Shown: one piece after another, positions 1 through 10,700 of the stretch
Layout: every line of letters starts with the position of its first letter
Position numbering within the stretch: the first letter of the stretch is position 1
Notes under the pieces: model-generated
Databases searched by the model: none
The model's input: only the letters and a program-made list of their open reading frames with translations
What the model was told of the DNA's origin: nothing
Position numbers and translations under genes: made by a program
Assembly: GCF_004337475.1 (NCBI RefSeq)
Contig: NZ_SJZJ01000022.1
Span: 1 to 51,122, forward strand
Origin: Nocardioides jejuensis
GTDB lineage: Bacteria > Actinomycetota > Actinomycetes > Propionibacteriales > Nocardioidaceae
Length of the DNA: 51,122 bases
Reading direction: 5' to 3'

Positions 1-25
1 TTTGCAGTCACCACGTGACTGCAAA
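1..25 (-). terminator. Perfect hairpin just downstream of nusA, at the window edge
   Basis: Positions 1-11 and 15-25 are exact reverse complements with a 3-nt loop, 20 nt past the nusA stop codon. The stem is not especially GC rich and whatever follows it lies outside the window, so a U-tract cannot be checked. It may be a terminator or attenuator between nusA and the next gene, or a protein-binding palindrome. Confidence 0.45.
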
Positions 26-45
26 CCCACCGCTTGTTCGCTGGC

Positions 46-1019
46 TCAGGCCTGCGGGGCCTCGTCCGAGCGGATGTCGATCCGCCAGCCGGTGAGGCGG
101 GCGGCGAGGCGGGCGTTCTGGCCCTCCTTGCCGATCGCCAGCGACAGCTGGAAGTCCGGAACGACGACGCGGCAGGCGCGTGCAGCCAGGTCGACGATCT
201 CGACCGACGTGACGCGCGCGGGCGACAGCGCGTGGGCGACCATCTCGGCCGGGTCCTCGGACCAGTCGACGATGTCGATCTTCTCGCCGTGCAGCTCGCT
301 CATGATGTTGCGGACGCGGCTGCCCATCGGGCCGATGCAGGAGCCCTTGGCGTTGACGCCTGGGACGGTCGACTTCACCGCGATCTTGGTGCGGTGGCCG
401 GCCTCACGGGCGATCGCCGCGATCTCGACGGTGCCGTCGGCGATCTCGGGGACCTCGAGCGCGAAGAGCTTCTTCACCAGGTTCGGGTGGGTGCGCGACA
501 GGGTGATCTGCGGACCGCGCATGCCCTTGCGGACCGAGACGACGAGCGCCTTGATGCGGGTGCCGTGCTCGTAGTTCTCCCCCGGGACACGCTCGCCGAT
601 CGGGATGATCGCCTCGAGCTTGCCGAGGTCGACCATCACGTCATCGGCGCGCTGGCCCTGCTGGATGATGCCGGAGATGATGTCGCCCTCCTTGCCCGCG
701 AACTCACCGAAGGTGATGTCGTCCTGGGCGTCACGGAGGCGCTGGAACATGATCTGGCGCGCGGTGCCCGCCGCGATCCGGCCGAAGCCGTCGGGGGTGT
801 CGTCGTACTCCTCGGAGAACGTGCCGTCCTCCTCCTGCTCGCGCACGAGGACGTTCACGTGACCGGTCTTGCGGTCGACGATCACTCGCGCGCGCTGCTG
901 GGCGCCCGGAGTCTTGTGGTACGCCTGCAGGAGCGCCTGCTCGATCGCCTCGACGAGGACCTCGAACGAGATCTCCTTCTCGCGCTCCAGCATCCGCAGG
1001 ATGCTCAGGTCGATGTCCA

Positions 1020-1020
<1 letters not shown>
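46..1020 (-). CDS. nusA: Transcription termination/antitermination factor NusA
   Basis: The 324-residue product binds RNA polymerase and nascent RNA and modulates pausing, termination and rRNA antitermination in the cytoplasm. The N-terminal polymerase-binding domain covers about residues 1-105. An S1 domain follows, then two KH domains with [11 protein letters not shown] (KH1) and [16 protein letters not shown] (KH2). The length is normal for actinobacteria, which lack the C-terminal acidic repeats of the 495-residue E. coli protein. The ATG shares one base with the rimP stop codon (TGATG), so the two are probably translationally coupled. The gene ends 45 nt from the window edge, followed by a hairpin; by convention ylxR/infB would come next but are not in view. 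Confidence 0.97.
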
Positions 1021-2603
<1,583 letters not shown>

Positions 2604-2669
2604 CCGCCTGTCCGAGCAGGGGCACAGGAAAGATCCTGCAACATCTCCCCTGAACCTGCGCAACGATCT

Positions 2670-2706
2670 GTATTGCAGGTTTATGCAATGCACAAACCTG
2701 CAATAC
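2670..2706. terminator. Inverted repeat between convergent genes
   Basis: Two 13-nt arms (2670-2682 and 2694-2706) are exact reverse complements around an 11-nt loop. The site lies between the convergent DUF4439 and HAD genes, which favours a bidirectional terminator. It is AT-rich compared with its surroundings, and CCTGCAA-like words recur nearby (2634, 2656), so a protein-binding site is possible. Confidence 0.5.
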
Positions 2707-2719
2707 GGGTGCTGCTACG

Positions 2720-3418
2720 TCAGAGCCAGCCCGCCACGACGTCGGCGACCTCGCCGACGCGCTGCACCACGGCATCCGGCACGCCCTCGGTGTGACCGAG
2801 CTGGTCGGCGGGGATCGTGCTGTGCGGCACGTGGATCGCCCGCATGCCCGCTGACTGCGCGCCCCACACGTCGTCGTACAGCCGGTCGCCGACGTAGACG
2901 CAGCGCGCCGGGTCGGTGACGCCGACGGCCTCCATCGCCGCACCGAATGCGCGAGGCGACGGCTTCGTCCACGGAATCTCGCTCGTGTAGACGTCACCGT
3001 CGATCAGGTCAGCCACCCCGTCGCGCTCGAAGTAGCCGCGGTGCCAGGACCGGGGCCAGATCGTGTTGGAGAGGATGCCGACCTTGATCCCCTGCGCACG
3101 CAGCCGCTCGAACATCGGCGCCACCTCGGGATCCGTCAGCGTGTGCGGCGCCCAGAAGTCGTAGTACGCCGACAGCAGGGCGGGATCGTGGTCGAGTCCC
3201 GCCTCGATGAAGAGGTCCGCGACCGTGGCGCTGCGCTGTGCGTCCCGGCTCCATCCCCACACCCGGGCGCCGGCCTCGTGGATCCGCGCTGCGTGAACGT
3301 CGAGGTCACCGTGCGCACCGATCACCGCCTGCGCGAGCGCGAGCGACTCCTCGTGGAAGTCGACGTCGTGCCAGGCCGTGAGCGTGCCGCCCCAGTCAAA
3401 GATCACTGCCTCGATCAT
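2720..3418 (-). CDS. HAD-superfamily hydrolase (subfamily IA type)
   Basis: The 232-residue protein has all four HAD motifs: FDWGGTL (residues 7-13, nucleophile Asp8), ILSNT (motif II), PWTKPSPRAF (motif III Lys) and CVYVGDRLYDDVWGA (motif IV). A helical cap domain lies between motifs I and II. It is probably a cytoplasmic phosphatase on a small metabolite; the substrate cannot be told from sequence. Motif I has Gly where most phosphatases carry the second Asp (DxD), the residue acting as general acid/base, which may weaken or change the activity. No Shine-Dalgarno is evident before the ATG. It lies just beyond the strong hairpin that ends proS. Confidence 0.85.
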   Translation of the reverse strand: MIEAVIFDWGGTLTAWHDVDFHEESLALAQAVIGAHGDLDVHAARIHEAGARVWGWSRDAQRSATVADLFIEAGLDHDPALLSAYYDFWAPHTLTDPEVAPMFERLRAQGIKVGILSNTIWPRSWHRGYFERDGVADLIDGDVYTSEIPWTKPSPRAFGAAMEAVGVTDPARCVYVGDRLYDDVWGAQSAGMRAIHVPHSTIPADQLGHTEGVPDAVVQRVGEVADVVAGWL

Positions 3419-3436
3419 GGAGCCACTCTGCCACTG

Positions 3437-3495
3437 CGCTACCGATCAGTACGGCCCCCAGACCCGGAGGTCGGGGGCCGTACTGATCGGTAGCG
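3437..3495 (-). terminator. Very long hairpin terminator after proS
   Basis: Arms 3437-3459 and 3473-3495 are perfectly complementary over 23 bp. After one bulged A the stem continues for 4 more pairs (GACC/GGTC) around a CGGA tetraloop. It begins 5 nt past the proS stop codon. There is no U-tract, as is common for actinobacterial terminators. Confidence 0.8.
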
Positions 3496-3500
3496 GCGGG

Positions 3501-5282
3501 TCAGCTGCGGACGATCGCGGCAATCGTCGCAGCGGCGTCGGCGACGGCGACGTCCTGCTTCTCGCCGGTCCGGCGGTCCTTGATCTCGACGAGGCCGTCG
3601 ACCAGGCCGCGGCCCACGGTGACGATCGTCGGTACGCCGATCAGCTCGGCGTCCTTGAACTTCACACCGGGGCTGACCTTGCCGGCGCGGTCGTCGTAGA
3701 TGACCTCGATGCCCTGGGCTGCGAGCTCGTTGCTCAGCGCCTCGGCGGCCTCGAAGAGGGTGGCGTCCTTGCCCGCGGCGACGATGTGCACGTCGGCGGG
3801 TGCGATCTCGCGCGGCCAGCAGAGGCCGAGCTCGTCGTGGTTGCCCTCGGCGATGACCGGCACGGCACGCGAGACACCGATGCCGTAGGAGCCCATCGTG
3901 ACGGTGACGAGCTTGCCGTTCTCGTCGAGCACCTTGAGGTCGAGCGCCTCGGCGTACTTCGTGCCGAGCTGGAAGATGTGGCCCATCTCGATGCCGCGGG
4001 CAGTCTCGAGGACGCCGTCCGCACAGTTCGGGCAGGCGTCACCGGCCCGCACCTCGGCCGCCTCGATGGTGCCGTCCGGGGTGAAGTCGCGACCGACGAC
4101 CAGGTCGACGACGTGGTGCTCGTGCAGGTCGGCTCCCGCCACCCAGGCGGTGCCCTCGGAGACGCGGGGGTCGACCAGGAAACGGATGCCGGTCTTCGAC
4201 TCCTCACCGAGGACGCCGGGGCCGATGTAACCCTTCACGACGTCGGGGAACTGCTTGAGCTCGTCCTCCGTCATCGGCTCGACGCCGATGGGCTCGAGCT
4301 GACCCTCGAGGCGCTTCTGGTCGACCTCACGGTCGCCCGGGAGGCCGATCGCGAGGGGCTCACGGGTGCCGTCGGGGTGGACCAGCATCATCAGGACGTT
4401 CTTGAGCGTGTCGGCCGCGGTCCACGGACGGTCGGCGCGCGGGTGGTCGGCGTTGAGCGCGTCCACGAGCTTTGCGATGGTCGACGCGTCCGGCGTGGGC
4501 TCCACGTGCGCGGCGGGGACTCCGTCGTATGCGATCGGGGCCGGCGTCGGGACCGTGACGGCCTCGACGTTCGCGGCGTACCCGCAGGAGGTGCACTGGA
4601 CGAAGGTGTCCTCGCCGACCTCGAGCTTCGCGAGGAACTCCTCCGACTTCGAGCCGCCCATCGCGCCGGCGGTCGCCTTCACGATGACGTAGTCGAAGCC
4701 GAGGCGGTCGAACGTCTTGATGTACGCCGCACGGTGGGCGGCGTACGACGCCTCGAGGCCCGCGTGGGTGTAGTCGAAGGAGTAGGAGTCCTTCATGACG
4801 AACTCGCGGCCGCGCATGAGGCCCGCGCGGGGACGCGCCTCGTCGCGGTACTTCGTCTGGATCTGGTACAGCGAGACCGGCAGGTCCTTGTAGGAGGAGT
4901 AGAGGTCCTTCACGACGAGCGTGAACATCTCCTCGTGCGTGGGGCCGAGCAGGTAGTCGGCACCCTTGCGGTCCTTCACACGGAAGATGCCGTCGCCGTA
5001 CTCCTCCCAGCGGTTGGTCGCCTCGTAGGGCTCCTTGGGCAGCAGGGCCGGGAACTGCAGCTCCTGCGCACCCATCGCGTCCATCTCCTCGCGGACGATG
5101 CGCTCGACGTTGCGGTAGACCTTCAGGCCCAGCGGCAGCCAGGTGTAGATGCCCGGCGCGGCACGGCGGATGTAGCCGGCGCGGACCAGCAGGCGGTGGC
5201 TCGGGACCTCGGCGTCGTTGGGGTCGTCGCGCAGGGTGCGGACGAACAGCTGGGACATGCGAGAGACGCGCGCAGAGCTCAT
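3501..5282 (-). CDS. proS: Prolyl-tRNA synthetase, bacterial type with editing insertion
   Basis: ProRS (593 aa) charges tRNA-Pro in the cytoplasm. Class II motif 2 ([19 protein letters not shown], then MKDSYSFD) lies near residues 135-165 and motif 3 ([13 protein letters not shown]) near 465. Between them, at about residues 225-400, is the YbaK-like editing domain that removes mischarged Ala. The C-terminal anticodon-binding domain has the [14 protein letters not shown] pattern. The start is the ATG at 5282: a TAACCT box ends 7 nt upstream and no Shine-Dalgarno is present, implying a leaderless mRNA. An in-frame ATG at 5258 is a less likely start. It is divergent from the patatin gene. Confidence 0.97.
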   Translation of the reverse strand: MSSARVSRMSQLFVRTLRDDPNDAEVPSHRLLVRAGYIRRAAPGIYTWLPLGLKVYRNVERIVREEMDAMGAQELQFPALLPKEPYEATNRWEEYGDGIFRVKDRKGADYLLGPTHEEMFTLVVKDLYSSYKDLPVSLYQIQTKYRDEARPRAGLMRGREFVMKDSYSFDYTHAGLEASYAAHRAAYIKTFDRLGFDYVIVKATAGAMGGSKSEEFLAKLEVGEDTFVQCTSCGYAANVEAVTVPTPAPIAYDGVPAAHVEPTPDASTIAKLVDALNADHPRADRPWTAADTLKNVLMMLVHPDGTREPLAIGLPGDREVDQKRLEGQLEPIGVEPMTEDELKQFPDVVKGYIGPGVLGEESKTGIRFLVDPRVSEGTAWVAGADLHEHHVVDLVVGRDFTPDGTIEAAEVRAGDACPNCADGVLETARGIEMGHIFQLGTKYAEALDLKVLDENGKLVTVTMGSYGIGVSRAVPVIAEGNHDELGLCWPREIAPADVHIVAAGKDATLFEAAEALSNELAAQGIEVIYDDRAGKVSPGVKFKDAELIGVPTIVTVGRGLVDGLVEIKDRRTGEKQDVAVADAAATIAAIVRS

Positions 5283-5289
5283 GGGCGCA

Positions 5290-5295
5290 AGGTTA
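5290..5295 (-). promoter_or_regulatory. -10 box (TAACCT), leaderless promoter of proS
   Basis: TAACCT lies 7 nt before the proS ATG and no ribosome binding site intervenes. Confidence 0.5.
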
Positions 5296-5348
5296 TCGGC
5301 GACGGCGGGTCGGCCACGAAGTGGCTGCCGGCACCGGACCCTTGGCTC

Positions 5349-5354
5349 TAGTGT
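5349..5354 (+). promoter_or_regulatory. -10 box (TAGTGT), leaderless promoter of the patatin gene
   Basis: TAGTGT is followed by 7 nt and the ATG at 5362. It is divergent from the proS promoter 54 bp away. Confidence 0.5.
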
Positions 5355-5361
5355 CCGGAGC

Positions 5362-7017
5362 ATGCGCATCCCCCTCCGCCGCAGCGACAGCTTCCTCCCG
5401 CCGGAGCCGGCCGATCTCCCCGCCGAGGCGGCGGCCGCGAGCGAGGAGCGCGCCCACGATCCGATCTACCGGCTGCAGCGGATGGAACGCCGGCTGGTGC
5501 GCAGCGCGCTGGCGCACCCGGACGTCCTCACAGCTGAGGAGATGCGGCGGCTGCGCTACCTGATCAGCTTCGCGCGGCTGACCGTCTTCGAGCCGGGCGC
5601 CGCGGGAGGCGGGGTGCGGGGCCGCGGCGACGTCGATGTCAGCGCCGAGCTGGAGCAGTGGCGGACCAAGGTGATCGACGCCTTCGCGCAGTCGCTGCGG
5701 CGCGAGAAGGACCGCGTCGTACGGCTGCAGCTCGCGCGCGAGGTGCTGCACGCGCTGGAGGCGGAGCAGACCGAGCAGCGCCAGGCCCTGCTCGACCGCC
5801 ACCGCAACGACTTCTCCCCCGCCGAGCTCGACGCGGAGGTGGGCCTCCGCAGCCTGGTCCTCGTGCTGGGCGGTGGCGGCGGCGCGGGCTTCGTCTACAT
5901 CGGCGCGCTGAAGCACCTCGTGGAGTCCGGGCGCGTCCCCGACTACATGATGGGCGGCTCGATGGGCGCGATCCTCGGCGGCATCTTCGCGCGCGAGGTG
6001 CCGGTCCCGATCGAGCAGTACATCGACTTCGCCCACAGCCTGAGCTACCGCGGCATCCTCGGCCCCGAGCCGCGCTCCCGCCGGCACGGCCTGACCAGCC
6101 TCTTCTCCCTGCGGTACGACGAGTTCGCCGCCGACCTCTTCCGCCGTCCCGACGGTGAGCAGATGCGGATGGAGGACCTCGCGATCCCCTTCGACTGCGT
6201 CGTGTCCGGCGTCCACCAGGACCTCTTCTCGCGGCTGCCGGCGCGCTTCCGCCGACAGCAGCTGGCCAACGTCCAGGGCCGCGCACTCCCGCTCCGCCCG
6301 ATCAGCATCGGACCGGTCATGAACAGCCGGCTGTGGCAGATCGCGTCGTTCATCGACTCACGCGTCGTCAAGCCGATGGTGATCGGCGCGGACGACCTGA
6401 CCCGCCAGTTCAACGTCGTCGACGCGCAGTCGTTCTCCGCCGCGATCCCCGGCGTGCTCCACCACGAGGTGAAGAGCGAGCGGATGATCGAGCTGGTCGA
6501 CACGTGGCTCGAGCAGAAGAACGTCGCCGCCCTGGTCGACGGCGTGGCAGCCGCCAACGTGCCGATCGAGCTGGCCTACCGCCGGCTCCGCGAGGGGCGG
6601 ATCGGCACCCGCAACGGTGTCGTCGTCGCCCTCGACTCGATGCACCCGCGCTGGGATCCCAAGCACCTCTGGATGACGCCGGTGACGCAGGCGGTCGCGG
6701 TGCAGATGATCGGCAACGCGCCGTACGCCGACCACCTCGAGCGGATGGAGCCGACGCTCAGCCCGGTGACCCTGGCGCCGAACCGCGCCGGCATGGACCG
6801 CGCGATCGGTTGGGGCGAGGACTCGATGAAGGCCCTCGACCCCCTGCTGGAGGCGCTGACCGCCCCGGTCTGGTGGGACGGCGAGCGGCCGTCGTACGAC
6901 GCGACGCCGGAGAAGCAGCGCCGGACGTCACTCGCACCGTCGATGTCGTCGGTGCTCGAGGCCTACGGGCGTCAGCGTGACTGGTGGCAGCGCACCCGCG
7001 GCCGGTTCCTGACCTGA
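5362..7017 (+). CDS. Patatin-like phospholipase
   Basis: A 551-residue serine acyl hydrolase. An oxyanion-hole glycine run ([15 protein letters not shown]) lies near residue 168 and the nucleophile elbow GGSMGA near 198. The [15 protein letters not shown] stretch near 393 should carry the catalytic Asp of the Ser-Asp dyad, although DGV replaces the usual DGG/DGA. About 165 residues precede the patatin core, charged and helical (possible coiled coil around 95-150). No signal peptide or membrane segment is seen, so it is cytoplasmic or peripheral. The substrate is unknown; membrane phospholipid or another acyl ester is the family expectation. Its stop is 1 nt from the stop of the convergent DoxX gene. 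Confidence 0.88.
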   Translation: MRIPLRRSDSFLPPEPADLPAEAAAASEERAHDPIYRLQRMERRLVRSALAHPDVLTAEEMRRLRYLISFARLTVFEPGAAGGGVRGRGDVDVSAELEQWRTKVIDAFAQSLRREKDRVVRLQLAREVLHALEAEQTEQRQALLDRHRNDFSPAELDAEVGLRSLVLVLGGGGGAGFVYIGALKHLVESGRVPDYMMGGSMGAILGGIFAREVPVPIEQYIDFAHSLSYRGILGPEPRSRRHGLTSLFSLRYDEFAADLFRRPDGEQMRMEDLAIPFDCVVSGVHQDLFSRLPARFRRQQLANVQGRALPLRPISIGPVMNSRLWQIASFIDSRVVKPMVIGADDLTRQFNVVDAQSFSAAIPGVLHHEVKSERMIELVDTWLEQKNVAALVDGVAAANVPIELAYRRLREGRIGTRNGVVVALDSMHPRWDPKHLWMTPVTQAVAVQMIGNAPYADHLERMEPTLSPVTLAPNRAGMDRAIGWGEDSMKALDPLLEALTAPVWWDGERPSYDATPEKQRRTSLAPSMSSVLEAYGRQRDWWQRTRGRFLT

Positions 7018-7018
7018 G

Positions 7019-7384
7019 TCAGGCCTTGGCGGCGTTGAGCGCGGCCTTGATCATCGGCAGCTGCAGCGGCAGGCGGCCGTAGGCGACCGCCCTGAACGTC
7101 GGGCTGCCGAGGCGGCGAGCGTCGTCGGCCATCTTCAGGTTGCCCGGGAAGACGCCGACGAGAAGCGCAGCGCTCGCGAGTCCGGCGACGCGGCGCGTGG
7201 GCGGGAACAGCATGCCCAGCGCACACGCGATCTCAGCAACGCCCGAGCCGATGATGATCTCGCGGTGGGCCGGCACGAAGTCGGGCATGAGCGGCTCGAA
7301 CACGTTGGGCTTGACCAGGTGCAGCGTGCCGGAAGCGAGGAAGGCACCGGAGACGATCCTGGCGCCGAGCGGAAGAGAGGCCAT
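7019..7384 (-). CDS. DoxX-like small membrane protein
   Basis: A 121-residue integral membrane protein with about four hydrophobic segments (around residues 5-20, 45-60, 66-82 and 98-115). It resembles the DoxX/DoxD family in length, topology and the GxxEIxxxxGML pattern in the second segment. No catalytic residues are visible. Members are linked to thiol or redox stress in some actinobacteria, but nothing here fixes a role. The start is the ATG at 7384, 6 nt after a TAGCGT box (leaderless). It is convergent with the patatin gene. Confidence 0.75.
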   Translation of the reverse strand: MASLPLGARIVSGAFLASGTLHLVKPNVFEPLMPDFVPAHREIIIGSGVAEIACALGMLFPPTRRVAGLASAALLVGVFPGNLKMADDARRLGSPTFRAVAYGRLPLQLPMIKAALNAAKA

Positions 7385-7390
7385 GACGCA

Positions 7391-7396
7391 ACGCTA
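7391..7396 (-). promoter_or_regulatory. -10 box (TAGCGT), leaderless promoter of the DoxX-like gene
   Basis: TAGCGT is followed by 6 nt and the ATG; no Shine-Dalgarno is present. Confidence 0.45.
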
Positions 7397-7423
7397 CTGC
7401 TGTGCGACCGCTGCGGGAACGGG

Positions 7424-8272
7424 TCAGAACATGATCGTCGAGAACCGTGCGGTCTCGACGAAACCCGCACGCGCGTAGGCAGCGCGCGCCGGGTGGTTCC
7501 ACTCGTTGACGTAGAGCGACGCGGTCGGCGCGATCTCGGAGAGCACCAGCTCCGCAACGCGTGCCATGCCGGCCGCAGCCAGGCTCTTGCCGCGCCATTC
7601 CGGGGCGATCCAGACACCCTGGATCTGGGCTGCGTGCGGGGTGACGCTCGCGACCTCGGCCTTGAACACCACCCGGCCCGCGTCGTCGAACCGGGCGAAC
7701 GACCAGCCGCGGTTGACCAGCTGCCGCACCCGGGCGCGATAGAGCGGCCCGCCTCCCCCGGTCTCCGGGGAGACACCGACCTCTTCGGTGTACATCGCGA
7801 CGCACGCCGGGTAGAGGGCGAGCAGGTCGGCCTCCGTCGTACGCCGGACAAGGGGGTCGCCCGCGATCGCCGGGGCGCCGGTCAGCTCGAGGTGCGGCTG
7901 CCGCCAGCGCTCCTCGCGGGGCGGCGCATAGTCGTCCTGAAGCAGGCCCCACAGCCGTTCCACGGCAGGATGCGGGCCGACCAGCGTCGCCCAGGTCGCG
8001 GGCAGTCCACGCAGGTGCCGCGCGAAGTCGTCGAGATCCCGCGGGCCTGCCTGGACCGGGACGAGGTTGGCGCCGACGTGCAGCGCGGAGACCAGGTCGC
8101 CGTCGACGAACCGTCCGACCACCTCACCGCCCAGCCAGGCAGGGTCGAGACGGGTCATCCGCGCCCGGTAGTCGACGAAGACGTTGACCACAGGATCCTG
8201 CTCGGCAAGCGCCAGGAAGGCGGGCACGTCGGCCGAGCCGAGCACGCGCACCTTCGCAGTGGTGGACAACAC
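7424..8272 (-). CDS. DUF4081 and GNAT-family N-acetyltransferase
   Basis: A two-domain protein of 282 residues. The N-terminal DUF4081 half holds the DPVVNVFVDYRAR and HVGANLVPV segments. The C-terminal GNAT fold has the acetyl-CoA-binding WIAPEWRGKSLAAAGM loop and the YVNEWNHPARAAYARAGF helix. It probably acetylates a small molecule or protein N-terminus; the substrate is unknown. Its place beside ispG and rseP matches Rv2867c. I chose the GTG at 8272 because a TACAGT box lies 6 nt upstream; an upstream GTG at 8311 would add 13 residues. Confidence 0.87.
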   Translation of the reverse strand: MLSTTAKVRVLGSADVPAFLALAEQDPVVNVFVDYRARMTRLDPAWLGGEVVGRFVDGDLVSALHVGANLVPVQAGPRDLDDFARHLRGLPATWATLVGPHPAVERLWGLLQDDYAPPREERWRQPHLELTGAPAIAGDPLVRRTTEADLLALYPACVAMYTEEVGVSPETGGGGPLYRARVRQLVNRGWSFARFDDAGRVVFKAEVASVTPHAAQIQGVWIAPEWRGKSLAAAGMARVAELVLSEIAPTASLYVNEWNHPARAAYARAGFVETARFSTIMF

Positions 8273-8278
8273 GAGGCG

Positions 8279-8284
8279 ACTGTA
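8279..8284 (-). promoter_or_regulatory. -10 box (TACAGT), leaderless promoter of the DUF4081/GNAT gene
   Basis: TACAGT is followed by 6 nt and the GTG at 8272. This decides the start over the GTG at 8311, which lies upstream of the box. Confidence 0.5.
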
Positions 8285-8330
8285 GCCGCCACGCGTTGCG
8301 CCGTGAATCACGAAACGGTGACGGCTCCGG

Positions 8331-8831
8331 TCAGAGTTCGTCGAGGATCGCGCGGCGACGCTCGTCGTGCTCCGCCTGGGTGATCAGGCCCTGCGCCAGG
8401 AGCTGCTGCAGCTCGGTGAGCCGCTGCGCCGCAGTGGGACGCGAGCCCTCCGCAGCGGGCGCCGACGGCTGGTCGTGGCGCAGGTTGGACGCGAGGTAGG
8501 TCGCGGCGAGACCGTCGTCGTCCAGCAGGGTCATGGCGGTGGCGTCACCGACGTTCATGCCGGAATCGCGTGCCATCCGGCGAGCGGTCGAGACCCGCCA
8601 GATCGTGCCGCCGACGCCGAGGATCAGGACCAGAAGCACCCCGACCACGAAGAAGCCGGGGACGCCACCCGCGCTCATGTCGCTGCCGCAGTCGACGGTC
8701 CAGTGGTCACCGTCAGTCGACGTGTACGTCGGCAGCTGCCCGTACTCCGGGCAGTCATCGGCGAGGTCGTTCGGAAACGCGTCGGTGGAGTCATCCGCGG
8801 CGCTGACGACCGAGAACGGCACCGTCGTCAC
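8331..8831 (-). CDS. Single-pass membrane protein with C-terminal SHOCT domain
   Basis: A 166-residue protein. Residues 1-57 form a polar segment with two Cys (DDCPEYG and VDCGSD), possibly a disulfide outside the membrane. One transmembrane helix follows (about 60-80), then a cytoplasmic linker and a SHOCT helical hairpin at 135-165 ([20 protein letters not shown]). SHOCT domains usually mediate oligomerisation. The ATG overlaps the ispG stop by 4 nt, so it is probably translated with ispG. I can assign no function. Confidence 0.8.
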   Translation of the reverse strand: MTTVPFSVVSAADDSTDAFPNDLADDCPEYGQLPTYTSTDGDHWTVDCGSDMSAGGVPGFFVVGVLLVLILGVGGTIWRVSTARRMARDSGMNVGDATAMTLLDDDGLAATYLASNLRHDQPSAPAAEGSRPTAAQRLTELQQLLAQGLITQAEHDERRRAILDEL

Positions 8832-9991
8832 GAAACCGAGACCTCGGCAGAGCCGCCCTCGACGGGCTCCATCTCCTCCGCGAGGCGCATGGCCTCCTCG
8901 ATCAGCGTCTCCACGATCTTGGCCTCGGGCACGGTCTTGATGACCTCGCCGCGGACGAAGATCTGGCCCTTGCCGTTACCGCTGGCGACGCCGAGGTCGG
9001 CCTCGCGCGCCTCACCGGGACCGTTGACGACGCAGCCCATGACGGCCACGCGGAGCGGGACCTCGAGGCCCTCGAGGCCGGCGGTCACCTGCTCGGCAAG
9101 CTTGTAGACATCGACCTGCGCGCGGCCGCAGGAGGGGCAGGAGACGATCTCGAGCTTGCGCGGGCGCAGGTTGAGCGACTGCAGGATCGAGATGCCGACC
9201 TTGACCTCCTCGACCGGCGGGGCGGACAGGCTCACGCGGATCGTGTCGCCGATGCCCTTGGAGAGCAGCGCACCGAACGCGGTCGCCGACTTGATCGTGC
9301 CCTGGAACGCCGGCCCGGCCTCGGTGACGCCGAGGTGCAGCGGCCAGTCGCCCTTCTCGGCGAGCAGCTCGTAGGCGCGGACCATCACGACCGGGTCGTT
9401 GTGCTTGACCGAGATCTTGAAGTCACGGAAGCCGTGCTCCTCGAAGAGGCCGGCCTCCCAGATCGCGCTCTCGACGAGCGCCTCGGGCGTCGCCTTGCCG
9501 TACTTCTCCAGCAGGCGCTTGTCGAGCGAGCCGGCGTTGACGCCGATGCGGATGGAGGTGCCGCGGTCCTGAGCAGCGCGCGCGATCTCCTTGACCTGGT
9601 CGTCGAAGGCCCGGATGTTGCCCGGGTTGACGCGTACGGCGGCGCAGCCGGCGTCGATCGCCGCGAAGACGTACTTCGGCTGGAAGTGGATGTCGGCGAT
9701 GACCGGGATGTTGGCCTTGGCCGCGATCGCCGAGAGCGCGTCAGCGTCGTCCTGGCTCGGGCACGCGACGCGGACGATGTCGCAGCCGGCCGCCGTGAGC
9801 TCGGCGATCTGCTGCAGCGTCGAGTTGACGTCGGAGGTCAGCGTCGTGGTCATCGACTGCACGCTCACCGGAGAGTCCGAACCGACCCCTACCTTGCCCA
9901 CCTTGATCTGGCGGGTCTGCCGGCGCGGGGCCAGAACGGGAGCGGGGGCCTCGGGCATGCCCAAGGAGATCGGCGTGCTGGTCGACGTCAT
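8828..9991 (-). CDS. ispG: 4-hydroxy-3-methylbut-2-enyl diphosphate synthase
   Basis: IspG (GcpE, 387 aa) converts methylerythritol cyclodiphosphate to HMBPP, the penultimate step of the MEP isoprenoid pathway, using a [4Fe-4S] cluster. The TIM-barrel half starts with [15 protein letters not shown]. The C-terminal half has cluster ligands in [13 protein letters not shown] and [12 protein letters not shown]. dxr, the first committed MEP step, lies 2.3 kb upstream on the same strand. The ATG lies 6 nt after a TAGACT box that overlaps the tetR stop codon, so ispG has its own leaderless promoter even though tetR ends only 4 nt before it. Confidence 0.97.
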   Translation of the reverse strand: MTSTSTPISLGMPEAPAPVLAPRRQTRQIKVGKVGVGSDSPVSVQSMTTTLTSDVNSTLQQIAELTAAGCDIVRVACPSQDDADALSAIAAKANIPVIADIHFQPKYVFAAIDAGCAAVRVNPGNIRAFDDQVKEIARAAQDRGTSIRIGVNAGSLDKRLLEKYGKATPEALVESAIWEAGLFEEHGFRDFKISVKHNDPVVMVRAYELLAEKGDWPLHLGVTEAGPAFQGTIKSATAFGALLSKGIGDTIRVSLSAPPVEEVKVGISILQSLNLRPRKLEIVSCPSCGRAQVDVYKLAEQVTAGLEGLEVPLRVAVMGCVVNGPGEAREADLGVASGNGKGQIFVRGEVIKTVPEAKIVETLIEEAMRLAEEMEPVEGGSAEVSVS

Positions 9992-9995
9992 GAGG

Positions 9996-10628
9996 TCAGT
10001 CTAGGAGGCGGAGGTCCACCGCATGCATGCACTCGTCGACCATGGCACCCGTAGCGCAGCCGCCGGTGCGCGCGAGGTGGTCGGCCAGGCCTCGCCTGAC
10101 CGCCTCCATCAAGAACTCACCCTTAGTCATCGGTCGTTGCTGGGCCTCGCGCAGCTGGTCTGCCGTGCGCGACCGGGAGGAACGCGGCTCGGGCTCGCGC
10201 AACCACAGAACCTCGTCGACCAACGCGCGAATCCGCAACGACGCGGTCGCGTCGTACGCCTCGAGCACACGCCGCGCTGAGGATGCCTGTGGGGCCCATC
10301 GGAGCGACTCGAGGGCACGGTGGGCAACCTGCTGCTCCTCCGTGAGTGGGAGCAGGCGCCAGATGCCCTCGCGCAAGACTGCGTCCGGGTCAGCGTCGAT
10401 CCGCGGATGGAGTGACGGCAGCGGAAGCAGCTCGCGGGCATGGGCCGCGCCGCGCTGGAGCAGCAGGTCCTGGGTGGTCCAGATGTTCCGTACTGCCGAG
10501 AGCGTCAGACCCGTCTCTGCGGCGATCCGGCGATACGACACTGCCGCAGGACCTTCATCGGCAAGGAGACGCATGACGAGCGGGTGCACGAGCTCGGCTT
10601 TGACGATGCGATTGGTCAGACGGGGCAT
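9996..10628 (-). CDS. TetR-family-like transcriptional regulator
   Basis: A 210-residue protein with an N-terminal helix-turn-helix (residues about 8-55, with [22 protein letters not shown]) followed by a helical ligand-binding half without family-specific motifs. It is likely a repressor; the ligand is unknown. Starting at the ATG at 10628 is conventional for the family, since the frame further upstream is translated repeat DNA. It lies between ispG (4 nt downstream) and an array of five palindromic cores beginning 90 nt upstream, so autoregulation and control of neighbours are plausible. Confidence 0.82.
   Translation of the reverse strand: MPRLTNRIVKAELVHPLVMRLLADEGPAAVSYRRIAAETGLTLSAVRNIWTTQDLLLQRGAAHARELLPLPSLHPRIDADPDAVLREGIWRLLPLTEEQQVAHRALESLRWAPQASSARRVLEAYDATASLRIRALVDEVLWLREPEPRSSRSRTADQLREAQQRPMTKGEFLMEAVRRGLADHLARTGGCATGAMVDECMHAVDLRLLD
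9998..10003 (-). promoter_or_regulatory. -10 box (TAGACT), leaderless promoter of ispG inside the tetR 3' end
   Basis: TAGACT is followed by 6 nt and the ispG ATG. Its last base is the first base of the tetR stop codon. Confidence 0.5.
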
Positions 10629-10700
10629 GTCGCCAGTGGACCTGACCCGTGGGCGGACCGCGAGTCGTCCTCCACAGGCCCTCCCCGCACGGACCCGGGC

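Noticed and set aside
3378..5351. 657-codon open frame on the plus strand opposite proS
   Set aside because: It is antisense to a complete, motif-rich proS. Its translation is dominated by Asp/Val/Leu/Arg/His runs typical of antisense frames in GC-rich DNA.
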